Virus record (IMG/VR): IMGVR_UViG_3300017706_002750
Location: 1-27,247 of that record
Source: a virus
Length of the DNA: 27,247 nt
Reading direction: 5' to 3' (one strand)
In this document: positions 1 to 9,627 of the stretch, one piece after another
Position numbering within the stretch: position 1 is the first letter of the stretch
Layout of the letters: the number at the start of each line of letters is the position of its first letter
Position numbers and translations under genes: made by a program
Notes under the pieces: model-generated
Told to the model about the DNA's origin: nothing
Seen by the model: the letters and a program-made list of their open reading frames with translations, nothing else
Databases searched by the model: none

Positions 1-287
1 GTACCATCACACAGTGTCTGAAGAGATCCAGAAAATCCTAATTCAGAAAAAATAACGCCTGAACCCGTTATATGGCCTGTGACTAGAAGATCTGTTAAGA
101 AATTTTTGTCTAACAGACCAACTTGAAATCCATTCGGGGCAACAACAGTGTCAACGTATTGTGACCGGTCTTCTCTGAAAACAAGTATGTCAGATTTCCT
201 AATATCATCTACTGTCCAATTCGACACTTCGTTAGAAGGTGCTGAAAGACTAGTTGACTTATGCTCTGTAGAATCAAGTGTTGCCAT
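1..287 (-). CDS. Probable virion/tail structural protein, N-terminal part (cut by window edge)
   Basis: The first 95 codons of a gene that continues past the left edge. The ATG at 287-285 follows the ribosome site TAGGAGAAAATAA, whose TAG is the stop codon of the upstream 2346-aa gene, so the two are probably translationally coupled. The product starts MATLDSTEHKSTSLSAPSNE. It then has a hydrophobic Gly/Ser-rich stretch, reading LTDLLVTGHITGSGVIFSE followed by GFSGSLQTLCDGT. From memory, the 'GSL..L.DGT' phrase is common near the start of marine phage fibre or virion proteins; this is family recollection, not a search. Position at the end of the baseplate/tail series fits a tail fibre or appendage protein. 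The exact role is unknown. Confidence 0.7.
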   Translation of the reverse strand, partial: MATLDSTEHKSTSLSAPSNEVSNWTVDDIRKSDILVFREDRSQYVDTVVAPNGFQVGLLDKNFLTDLLVTGHITGSGVIFSELGFSGSLQTLCDG

Positions 288-297
288 TTATTTTCTC

Positions 298-3200
298 CTA
301 ATCATCCCTAATGCTACTTCTTATTGTACCAGGTGACACGACAGCATTAGTTGCAATTACGCCAGGAAGCCCTACAGTAATGTTTCGATTAACAGAAGCT
401 TGTTCTAGAATTGAACCTGAATCTGTATATTCCTCAAGTGTTTCAGAATTAACACCAGAAGAGTTAGAATTTGTATCAAAGTCCGGAAGATTATCTTGTA
501 TTTGTGAACCACTAGGAGCGATTAATCCATAATCATACGTATCATCCCCTGTTCTATCGAACATAGGATAGTATACTCTTTGGTATCTATCTTTGTTTCT
601 TCTATTGTTTTCTTTTAATTCTACTTCTATTCTAGGATCATTTGGATTCTTTGAGGAGTAGAATATCGGCGGACCAAAGCTAGGATCATGATTTATATTT
701 GCAGATGGTATTACATATGCACCATCTAATGACTGTTCCATCATGTCTTTAACTTGACCATATGAATTTCTAGAAAATATAAATGATCGGCTCTGCTTTC
801 TTGTGTTAGAAAGCCCGTATCTTGCACCACGTATTGGATCAATCTTTAAGAAAAAGTGTGTGACATCTCCTTGGGCATCTCCTCCGTTATTATTGTCAAA
901 AGCAACATGCTTGAAAATTGATGGCCTGAACACTAACCTATTCTGTAGGCCTTGTCCGAAACCACCTGCTAGATCCCCTAATGTTTTCTGTATGCTTGAT
1001 AGAGATGGAAAGTTTTCCCCTATGTGGTCTTTGAGCTCTATATCTGTTCCATTGGAGCCATCTAATTCGAAAGTAACTGTGTTTCTTAAGTCATCTTTCA
1101 TTATAAGCATTGCATCATCTCTGGAGCTAGCACTTTCTGGAATAGGAAGAGATAGGATAGAATTTGGTCCATCAACTGTTCCAGGCACGATAACTTTTTT
1201 AATTGATTGATCAAAGCTAGCAACAGAGTCTGTAGGATATTCTAAACATGGCCAATTCGAAGAAATTGGATCAGTCAAATCTATAACGACTTCATTGTCG
1301 ACAATTGTCCAGAAACTGGAGTTTTGATTAAATATATTCCTAGGATAAGAATCTATAAATTCACCTTTTTGAAAAGTTTGATTATTTACTAATTTTTGGA
1401 ATTTATTAAGAGACCCAAAAGGCCCAGCTGTTCCTTCAGTAGTACGAAATGTGACTTTTTTATTAATAGGGTATTCTGTTACGGAAGCCGGAGTAAATGC
1501 TGACTTAATATCAATCATGATTGCTTTTTGCTTGGGTAAATTAGAGTAATCGATTGAGATGTTAAAACCTGTATGCTCATGATCAAAAGCATTATGGCTT
1601 GGATTCAATGAACCAGCAGTATAATCACTGTGTTGTCGAAAGTATGTGTCTGTCATCATCCTGTCAGTTGAAACAACTGTGTTGTCAACAGTGGACACGG
1701 TGTATGAGCTACCAGATCCTGTCTCTTTCTGGAATTGATTGAAGCCCCAGTTACCAATAGTAGTATTATTGTACCCTTGGTTATTAGTCATGTTTTCATC
1801 TCTGTAAGCCCATATCTTAGAATCCGGAATATCATTCGTTGCAAAATCTCCTGAAGTTCCTAAAAGTGAAAATTCTAACAAAGAGTTAAAAGTCGCCTGT
1901 TTCTCTACTAGTCTTGCAAGAGCAAAATCGTCAGCGATATACTCTATCTGAAACCAATCAGTGTCGACATTATTTTCTCCAACAGTGTAATTCAACCCCT
2001 TGATAGCCACTTCAGATTTTAATATTTCTTTGATAGATCCCATCATTGCATTCCAAGTGATAGGAACTGTAACATTGTGCCATGGATTATAAGAGCCGCT
2101 TGATTGAAAGCTAAACAACATGTCATCACCGTCACTAAATCCGGTTGCAACATGGCCTTGTGCGGCCACAATATATATGTCTGCTAGTAAATCTGAACCT
2201 GATGCATACGCGTGTTCACTCCAACTAGACCCTGTAGATTCTGAACCCACACCAGCAGATACATTCCACAACAAAACAGGATGGGAACCCCTTACTGCAT
2301 CTGAAGCTGTACTACTGAAAGTAAAAATATCACCAGGCTGTAGAGTTTCCCAACTACCGCCCGAATTTGGATTATATGCTTGAGGCAGATTATCTTGGTC
2401 TAATGCAATAATTCTAGCAGTAAGCAGAAGGCTTTTCCATTTTACGTCTGTTGCTGAATTGGTGAATAATGGAAATATAGCTTTGAATTTCCACGATGAA
2501 AATGCTGGATTTTCAGCTGTCGGACTAAATGAAAAGTCATTACTGCTGTTGTCTACTGTCATTTTGTTACTAGCCAAAGTAGGAACTACTCTAGCAGGAT
2601 TTCTATTTAATTCCCAAAGTGCACAGCAACCACCATATCTTGAATTGATATGTTGACTAGTATACTCGGGTCTTGGGTTAATCCTTGCTATAGCAGTACT
2701 TACAGGCCAGATTCCTACTTGCAAAGAGCCCAGAAGTGCATAATTGTCCACAGGCGACGCATTAGTTGTTCCCGGATCCATCAACTCTTTAAAATTAGGC
2801 TTACTATAGAAGCATGAATCTCCAGATGCATGAGTATGAGTATTGGGTGTTCTATCTTTAAATGTCAGCTCATTCAGAAAGAGCCAGTTATACTTTATTT
2901 CTTCGTGTGGAGGCGATGCTTGTGATACTGCATAGTCTCTGCTTACAGTATTTGAGAAAGACGGAAGAACGGGCCCTGTTGGATCAAACTCCGATGTTGC
3001 TGTTCCTTGAAATTGGCTGTACTGAACCCTAAGTGATGCTTTTGCTTGCGTAAATGGGTGCGGTGACATAATATCGTCACTCATCGAACCCGAATACATT
3101 CTCAGAGGTGCAGTTTCATATGAATCAGAAATAATAACATTTCCTAATGCTTCATTCACATCTTCTGTAAAACCATGTGATTGGTTGGATCTCGGTGCAT

Positions 3201-6200
3201 ACCCTTTCCCGTTTCTTTGTCTTTCTACAAAGAGCCTAAGGTAACTGCCAGTCTGCTGGTGAGGTATTTTTAAAGAATTTCTTCCCCATTTTGCAAGATT
3301 ACCTGCTTCATCTATCATCTGTGAACCTAAAACTGTTGATATAGAATCTTGGATTCCCAACACTAGTTTGTCATGAGGGTGTAATATAACTTCAGAATCT
3401 TTTTCTGGATTAATTGACATTTTTTGATTCAGGTGTTCTATTTTTCTATTTGCAGCACCTATAGCTCCACTCATCGGCACTGCAAATCTACTGATTGGCA
3501 AAACATCGCCAAACTCTTGGCCGGCTATCCCAACAGCACTAGAACCATCGCTCAAGTCACCGGTACCAGAGCCTCCGTTCCAGCTATCAACAATCGAGTA
3601 GTTTGTTACGAAGTTTTGAGTATCAGTATCATGTGCTTCCGATGTATCTAAAAATGCATTTCCACTATTGGCACTAACACTTCTATTAGCCCTAATAAAA
3701 AATGGAGAAACAACAGAGAAGTTTGACATTTTAGAATTAGATTTAATCGATCCTGTCACATGAAAATCATACGTCGCAGTATTGCCATGTAGAGTTGTAA
3801 TAAAAGTATTATTTTCTCTGTTAAAAACATTGTCAAAATGGACAGTTTGATTACCAGGAATAAGACTTAAGTCTAATAGAGTGTTTTGGTGTATTCGAAC
3901 TTTATAATTCGAATCTTGAGACCAATGAGAGTCGTTGTGGTATACATGTTGCAGATACCCTAAGAGTTCTCTTGTTTTAGAATTATCAAAAAAGGTCGAG
4001 CTGTGAGGCCCTGATTGCAATGTGGTGGAATTGCCTATATCATTGGGACCGATATCAAATTCATGAATCCCTTTTAATTCAGGCTGCTTTGTTAATTTGA
4101 CTTGACTTCCAGAGTAGTGATTCGAATAAAATGTGTATTCTCTTGGATTAGATGTATACATGTCCAATGAAAGATTTGGTTCAATAAAATCAGATTGCCT
4201 TAACAAGAAAGCTGTCACTCCTTTTGTAGCTTGAGAAGTACTACTTTGGTTTTTAGTACCCGTAGGGAAAGAATTACCGTATTGATATTTACTGGATCCA
4301 TTGATGTACTCTGCGAATAAGATTGGAGAAGAATAGTCACCACTCGCAATGACATTCGAATTGATCAATCCTCTGATTCCATCGAAATCATATCCAGAGG
4401 ATCCACCAAAATCAATGTCGCTGCTAGATACTCCTACCTGGGGTATAACATCCATCTTTAATTCCCAACCTTTCAGTATAACAGATTCTGATATATACTG
4501 TGAGAGATCTAAAGTTTGATTGTTCGATGCATCGTATTTCTCATGGAATGGAAATCCGTATGCAGAAGTAGGTCGACCAGCCGAATCAACTATTTCTTCT
4601 AATTTATCGACGTCGAAAGGATATACTAGGTTTGTCATCGGAGAAAATCCTATACTAGCCGAGTGCACAAACCTAGTGGGATCTACTTCAGTCGACTCTG
4701 TTGAAGAAAAACTCTGTCTTTCTTCCCATTCTCCGGTCGAGAAATTATGGTAAGCCATTGTTGTAATTTCAATTGATGGATCTTGAAGAGCCAAAGATCC
4801 ACCACTCAATAACTCATGCGTAATCCATGGATTGCCAGATGCATCATTTACATGATTCGGGTAAAGTCCAGGAGTCCAAAAAGCTGCAGCCGCTGCCTGC
4901 GTGTAATTTGCAACTACTTTGGTGAAAGCATAATCAGCTACGGAATATCCCCACTCATCAGCTTGCTGTGTCGAAGGAATCAAGATAAAAGTACCAATAG
5001 TTCCTGTCCCTGCAGTAACTGATTTCCCCAAATCATGGTAATTGGTCTCACTGATTTGAATTTCTGACACCTTCTTCGGAGTGATATCATTTGGGTATAA
5101 AATTGTTGAACCATTTTCTAGATTAATTCCACCAAGGCCTTTGAGTAGATGAATTGCTGCAGATAAATACTGCCAATCTGTACTAGTGGTCGCTGGGTTG
5201 TAGATGGGTTGGATACTAGTTACATCGCCTTCGAATGCGCCAGTGGGTACTTTCATAATTGCAGATACTACGTTTGCGTGGTAAGGATTATTCAAGTAAA
5301 AATCTCTGATATTGCCATCTCTATCTAAAACAAATTCATTCCACCAGGCCGCCTGCTGGCTTTCTCCATCGGAGATTCTCGTTTTTATCTGAGGCCAATG
5401 ATACGCTAACAAAGCATGCTTCAAATATGATATTATACCTCTCCAAGCATCATACTCGGCTGGATCTAATTGAGCTCCTGAATTGGTGTCCAAGCTTGGT
5501 GCTGTTGGTCCAGCATAATTAAAAAATTTCCATTTAGGAATCGTAGAAGAACTAATAGTGTTGACAACAGGTACCCAATACGGGTCTGGTGTTGCCGTGG
5601 TTGTGACGCCAATATTGTCCGATCCCCATTTTATCTGTGCGAAGCCAGAAGTAGGGTAATAAATAGTTACATCACCTATCCAAAATCCAGTGTACGTCAC
5701 TGAAGGGCTAGTCCCTGTAATCATACCTGTTTCGCTAGAAGAATTAGTACTAAGGATACACTGGGTGCTTCCTCCTTGGGCGATAGGGATATCAATCGTA
5801 AATGAATTTACGAACGACTCGTTATCTTCGTCTCTAATGTAGTCATTAAAAGGGCCTACAGTCTGTTCTTGCTTGGTATCTCTATACAGCCAATCAGAAG
5901 TCACTATACTGTCGGACAGAATAGAGAATCCACCGTTGGATGGGATATCTAAGTCTTCTGCAAAGAATACGCTTCTATCTGGAGACAACCAATGCTGAAG
6001 GACTTCGTCGTCCGGATTTGTCTTCAAGTGTGGCAGTATAACATTGCTTTGCTTGTAGAATTTTGAAGCATCATAATTAAAAGATTCTGGTGTGTCATAT
6101 ATAGAAGTATCCGGATTATACAGCATCGACCTTCCTTCTTCGAACATGTTCCTATTCTCTGTAGTTAAAAGGTGTTGATCTGCTCCTCCATTGTTGGGAG

Positions 6201-7338
6201 GATAATACCTGATTCTTCTTTGTTCTTTTATTTCTCTGAGTGGTTCACTATTATGTGTGCCAGAATGTACGCCAAATGACCCTTCTCTAAATGCTTCATA
6301 TAAAAATCTTCCTACGCCATCTAGATTAGAGTCATGGTAATTTAATATTAAAAATTCTCCAATCCAGCCTTCAAATCCTTCACTTGCATTGACAATGTTC
6401 TCACTACTGTCGAGTGGATCTGTATCTGTTGTTGCCCAAAAAGAATTCGAATTTCCTAAAACAAGCCAATGATTAACACCAAAAGAAGAAACATTGAAAT
6501 CACCAAAGCTGTTATTACTACATTGAGTATCTTCTACTCCGTTAATCCAAATCCTAGTGTCTGCAACAAAATCTTTGGCACTTATATCTGCTAGATTTGT
6601 CGTAGCACCTGCAGAAATAGGCATACATATCGAGACAAGGTTCCACTCATTATCATGAGTCGACCTAGAAGAAACTCTTTCTGCAAAGAATATATCCGTA
6701 TCAATTCTAGGAGTTAAATCGCTAGAATCTGTGTTTACCGTAGACATTCTGACAGATATTTTTCCCGTTGATGTGATATATATTCCCAAACTTGGCTGGG
6801 TATCTGTTGGGTTAGATGCATCTGTTGGATCTTGTCTAAGAAAACCACCTATAGATTGGCCTAGATTCGAGGCTCCTGGGTATCTATCGGGTGATTTATA
6901 CCAAAATGATATCCAACAAGCAGAATCCACAGACTTGTACTGGTTGCTACTGTTTTTAGTAAACAGGATCTCGGCTAGATTGCCAACGTGACCGTTGGAT
7001 TGCACATAGCCTTGGTTTCCATCGTACCCAAATCTAATAGCTTGATGATCGAACCTAGTCACTTCTATATCGTCTATAGCAGGATCAACACCCTCATGCT
7101 TAAGGGAAACAACATCATAACCATTGTTGTCAGCATTGAGGTTGGTAAAATTATATACGTCTGTAGAATCTATAGAAACTGCATCTAAATAAAACCACAA
7201 CCGAGCATTCAAGTTGAACTTTTTGGGCGATGAAGAAGAAGAACTATCTCTCTCTAGATGAATAGTCCTGTTCTTTGTAGTTTTATTTAGTGGCTTTGTT
7301 GGAATCCATTTTTCTTTTTGTCTATTAAAAATAGCCAT
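298..7338 (-). CDS. Giant 2346-aa tail/baseplate structural protein with N-terminal LamG-like domain
   Basis: A single uninterrupted frame of 2346 codons, ATG at 7338 and TAG at 298. The start is supported by AAGAGGTAATCA just upstream, overlapping the stop of the preceding 761-aa gene. After a basic N-terminus and a run of six serines (about residues 32-37), residues about 42-345 look like a concanavalin A-type LamG sandwich: a 'LWFYLDA' opening strand, an 'ISFWYKSP' strand, 'TRIWINGVED', and the closing strand 'GWIGEFLILNY'. The remaining 2000 residues are rich in Ser, Asn, Thr, Asp and aromatics, with no transmembrane segment, coiled coil or signal peptide visible. A C-terminal segment near residues 2180-2205 contains SRNSYGQVKDMMEQ. 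Position after the baseplate wedge genes suggests a peripheral tail or receptor-binding protein. LamG domains often bind glycans, but the ligand is unknown. Confidence 0.85.
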   Translation of the reverse strand: MAIFNRQKEKWIPTKPLNKTTKNRTIHLERDSSSSSSPKKFNLNARLWFYLDAVSIDSTDVYNFTNLNADNNGYDVVSLKHEGVDPAIDDIEVTRFDHQAIRFGYDGNQGYVQSNGHVGNLAEILFTKNSSNQYKSVDSACWISFWYKSPDRYPGASNLGQSIGGFLRQDPTDASNPTDTQPSLGIYITSTGKISVRMSTVNTDSSDLTPRIDTDIFFAERVSSRSTHDNEWNLVSICMPISAGATTNLADISAKDFVADTRIWINGVEDTQCSNNSFGDFNVSSFGVNHWLVLGNSNSFWATTDTDPLDSSENIVNASEGFEGWIGEFLILNYHDSNLDGVGRFLYEAFREGSFGVHSGTHNSEPLREIKEQRRIRYYPPNNGGADQHLLTTENRNMFEEGRSMLYNPDTSIYDTPESFNYDASKFYKQSNVILPHLKTNPDDEVLQHWLSPDRSVFFAEDLDIPSNGGFSILSDSIVTSDWLYRDTKQEQTVGPFNDYIRDEDNESFVNSFTIDIPIAQGGSTQCILSTNSSSETGMITGTSPSVTYTGFWIGDVTIYYPTSGFAQIKWGSDNIGVTTTATPDPYWVPVVNTISSSTIPKWKFFNYAGPTAPSLDTNSGAQLDPAEYDAWRGIISYLKHALLAYHWPQIKTRISDGESQQAAWWNEFVLDRDGNIRDFYLNNPYHANVVSAIMKVPTGAFEGDVTSIQPIYNPATTSTDWQYLSAAIHLLKGLGGINLENGSTILYPNDITPKKVSEIQISETNYHDLGKSVTAGTGTIGTFILIPSTQQADEWGYSVADYAFTKVVANYTQAAAAAFWTPGLYPNHVNDASGNPWITHELLSGGSLALQDPSIEITTMAYHNFSTGEWEERQSFSSTESTEVDPTRFVHSASIGFSPMTNLVYPFDVDKLEEIVDSAGRPTSAYGFPFHEKYDASNNQTLDLSQYISESVILKGWELKMDVIPQVGVSSSDIDFGGSSGYDFDGIRGLINSNVIASGDYSSPILFAEYINGSSKYQYGNSFPTGTKNQSSTSQATKGVTAFLLRQSDFIEPNLSLDMYTSNPREYTFYSNHYSGSQVKLTKQPELKGIHEFDIGPNDIGNSTTLQSGPHSSTFFDNSKTRELLGYLQHVYHNDSHWSQDSNYKVRIHQNTLLDLSLIPGNQTVHFDNVFNRENNTFITTLHGNTATYDFHVTGSIKSNSKMSNFSVVSPFFIRANRSVSANSGNAFLDTSEAHDTDTQNFVTNYSIVDSWNGGSGTGDLSDGSSAVGIAGQEFGDVLPISRFAVPMSGAIGAANRKIEHLNQKMSINPEKDSEVILHPHDKLVLGIQDSISTVLGSQMIDEAGNLAKWGRNSLKIPHQQTGSYLRLFVERQRNGKGYAPRSNQSHGFTEDVNEALGNVIISDSYETAPLRMYSGSMSDDIMSPHPFTQAKASLRVQYSQFQGTATSEFDPTGPVLPSFSNTVSRDYAVSQASPPHEEIKYNWLFLNELTFKDRTPNTHTHASGDSCFYSKPNFKELMDPGTTNASPVDNYALLGSLQVGIWPVSTAIARINPRPEYTSQHINSRYGGCCALWELNRNPARVVPTLASNKMTVDNSSNDFSFSPTAENPAFSSWKFKAIFPLFTNSATDVKWKSLLLTARIIALDQDNLPQAYNPNSGGSWETLQPGDIFTFSSTASDAVRGSHPVLLWNVSAGVGSESTGSSWSEHAYASGSDLLADIYIVAAQGHVATGFSDGDDMLFSFQSSGSYNPWHNVTVPITWNAMMGSIKEILKSEVAIKGLNYTVGENNVDTDWFQIEYIADDFALARLVEKQATFNSLLEFSLLGTSGDFATNDIPDSKIWAYRDENMTNNQGYNNTTIGNWGFNQFQKETGSGSSYTVSTVDNTVVSTDRMMTDTYFRQHSDYTAGSLNPSHNAFDHEHTGFNISIDYSNLPKQKAIMIDIKSAFTPASVTEYPINKKVTFRTTEGTAGPFGSLNKFQKLVNNQTFQKGEFIDSYPRNIFNQNSSFWTIVDNEVVIDLTDPISSNWPCLEYPTDSVASFDQSIKKVIVPGTVDGPNSILSLPIPESASSRDDAMLIMKDDLRNTVTFELDGSNGTDIELKDHIGENFPSLSSIQKTLGDLAGGFGQGLQNRLVFRPSIFKHVAFDNNNGGDAQGDVTHFFLKIDPIRGARYGLSNTRKQSRSFIFSRNSYGQVKDMMEQSLDGAYVIPSANINHDPSFGPPIFYSSKNPNDPRIEVELKENNRRNKDRYQRVYYPMFDRTGDDTYDYGLIAPSGSQIQDNLPDFDTNSNSSGVNSETLEEYTDSGSILEQASVNRNITVGLPGVIATNAVVSPGTIRSSIRDD

Positions 7339-7341
7339 TGA

Positions 7342-9627
7342 TTACCTCTTATGTTCTTGAGCTATTATACCATTGACTCTAGAAGAGTGAACTGTTGTAT
7401 GGCCTGTATTTTGGTATATATAATCACTTTGCTGCCATTCTCTGCTATCTATTTCTAAAGATCTTCCTGTCAGCACATCGATTGTACTAGCGTCATTGTC
7501 GTCATCCCAGTATTTTTGAGTAAGCCAAACCATCATCTCATCATCGATCCTTGTCCATCTTTTTTCTTCTACATATTTCAAAACTGCAGGTTCTTCTTGG
7601 TCAAAATAATCCTCAAACATGATCGATTCTCCCGGGCTAACTGCGGGAACCCTTTTTAAATACACCCAATCAGCATTCTGTGTATTTTGTGTTGGAAAAT
7701 TAGGACTAGTGCTGGTAAAATTGGCTGTTGCAATTCCGCCTTTATATTTGATATTAAACTCAATATCACCGTTTGGGTTATATTTCCACTGATAGCTTTT
7801 GTAATTGCCGGTTGGTAGCGTGCCAGTTGGCACGAGTGATCCAAAAGAGTTTGTTATCATAGATTGCACGCCAGGGGAGGTGAGCTGTATAATATGATAC
7901 TCTTCTTCTCCTTCGTCTCTAATTCCTTTTAAGTCTTCAAACTTCTTAATATCTATCTGTTCACTTTTCTTAAGATGCTTGTCTTTTACGATTACAATTG
8001 ATTCAAGGTCAAAAGATTGTGCAGATACAGATTTTCTAGTATTCCATAGCACTGTTTCTGGCATATTGCTATAATATGATTGCACCCTGTCAAAAAGATC
8101 AATTCTTCCGGACATGGGCGATTCTTTTATAGAGTTTGTCGAAGAATATCTTTTGTCAAACATGTTTTCAAGATGCGCGACGAAAGCATCTTGGGTTCTT
8201 CCACCGTGATCATTTACGTCGACCCATTGTGGCCACTTTTCAACTAACTGTGAATGTGTTTGTTGGTCTGGATCCACATAATGAATGTCTTCAAAATAAG
8301 TATGATTGCTAACATGCGTGTTGTCAACTATTTGTTTAGATTGAGTTTTTCTTATAGATAAAAGCTCAGATGTAACTACTTCATCAATAAGAGCAGGTGA
8401 ATTTGACAAAGTTTCTTCGTATTTGGATATCTCTACGCCTGCAGAAAACTGTGGCGTCGATGTCCCTAATGAGACTTGTGGAGAATAAAAATTGATGCTA
8501 GCTGTCGACGCGTCTATTGGCCGGACTTCGGTCTGTTTCAAGAAGTCAGTCCTAAAGTCTTCATAAAACACCTTGCTTTGTCTTTGTATCTTTCTATGAC
8601 CAGCCCTCGTCCATTGGTGAGGTACAGAAAAATCCCACGATTCTATAGAAATATCAGATCCAGATGCTGTTACGTTGACTGCATTACTATTCGGATTTTG
8701 TACTACACCATTTCTCTGATAGTTAAGTTTTATACGAATGGGTGAGCCGGCTGACGTATCCGACAGATCGTAATTGTCCCACAAGTAGAAAGCACCGTCT
8801 TCTTTGGATATATTCAGATAATTTTCTGATTCGGGATCTAAGATCTCTATATAAGAAGGCAACACTCTATGCAAAGCCCTAGTTATGGTTGCATATAGCC
8901 AATATGGGTTTTTTGCCAATGATTGAAAAACAGATGAAACCGATAAATCAAATTCAGACACAGGAATGGCTGTGCCAAATTCATCTGAAGGCTGATCAGT
9001 AGGAAACGCAGTAGACGGAAGCCCTATAGGGATTTTATATAAGTTGTTTGTAGTATCATGTGCTCCATAGTTCTGTAAAACACTGTCCTGATTTAATTCA
9101 AAATCAGCATGATAAAACTCTCTAGGGATTGGCTTGAGAAGATGCATGTGCATATTTGCGTTCCATGTATTTCCTTTCCTTCCTGGATATCCATTGTACA
9201 GCCCGTTTTCTTGGTATACCAATCTTGGATCCACTCCTAGTTCATTGACAAATTTAAATTTCCATGAAAATGGCTCAGAAGAATCAAATTGATATTCAGG
9301 ATTGTATATAATAAATTCTTGGTCAACCAAAGTAGAAAAGTTTCCACTCGAATCATAAGATGCCGAAGATCCTATCGACACCTGAATATCAATTGTTTTA
9401 TTCTTTCCTAATTCATCAATGTCTGAAGCTGACTTGTAAACTGTTTGGACTGCTGAGTATTCATGGCCTAAACTTCTTCCTAATATCGGTAAACAACTTC
9501 TGGAAACATCTCCTGTTTTTAAATCAAGTCCTTGATCATAGATTTCTATGCCTGGAAGTCGACCACCCGATCTTCTTTTAACATCAGATCTAAAAGTTCT
9601 TCTATTTTTATCTAAACTTATTGACAT
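7342..9627 (-). CDS. 761-aa virion protein of unknown fold, tail module
   Basis: The ATG at 9627 directly abuts the stop of the gp7-like gene (TAAATG), and GGAGA lies about 8-12 bases upstream. The stop TAA at 7342-7344 sits 3 bases before the next ATG. The protein begins with a very basic stretch (MSISLDKNRRTFRSDVKRRS). It continues as a Ser/Asn/aromatic-rich, probably beta-rich protein with no transmembrane segment. The C-terminal third has acidic and Trp-rich stretches such as KYWDDDNDAST and SREWQQSDYIY. I do not recognise the family. Being locked between a wedge protein and a giant LamG protein makes a baseplate or tail structural role very likely. It might take the place of T4 gp8, gp9 or gp10, but no residue pattern proves this. 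Confidence 0.8.
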   Translation of the reverse strand: MSISLDKNRRTFRSDVKRRSGGRLPGIEIYDQGLDLKTGDVSRSCLPILGRSLGHEYSAVQTVYKSASDIDELGKNKTIDIQVSIGSSASYDSSGNFSTLVDQEFIIYNPEYQFDSSEPFSWKFKFVNELGVDPRLVYQENGLYNGYPGRKGNTWNANMHMHLLKPIPREFYHADFELNQDSVLQNYGAHDTTNNLYKIPIGLPSTAFPTDQPSDEFGTAIPVSEFDLSVSSVFQSLAKNPYWLYATITRALHRVLPSYIEILDPESENYLNISKEDGAFYLWDNYDLSDTSAGSPIRIKLNYQRNGVVQNPNSNAVNVTASGSDISIESWDFSVPHQWTRAGHRKIQRQSKVFYEDFRTDFLKQTEVRPIDASTASINFYSPQVSLGTSTPQFSAGVEISKYEETLSNSPALIDEVVTSELLSIRKTQSKQIVDNTHVSNHTYFEDIHYVDPDQQTHSQLVEKWPQWVDVNDHGGRTQDAFVAHLENMFDKRYSSTNSIKESPMSGRIDLFDRVQSYYSNMPETVLWNTRKSVSAQSFDLESIVIVKDKHLKKSEQIDIKKFEDLKGIRDEGEEEYHIIQLTSPGVQSMITNSFGSLVPTGTLPTGNYKSYQWKYNPNGDIEFNIKYKGGIATANFTSTSPNFPTQNTQNADWVYLKRVPAVSPGESIMFEDYFDQEEPAVLKYVEEKRWTRIDDEMMVWLTQKYWDDDNDASTIDVLTGRSLEIDSREWQQSDYIYQNTGHTTVHSSRVNGIIAQEHKR

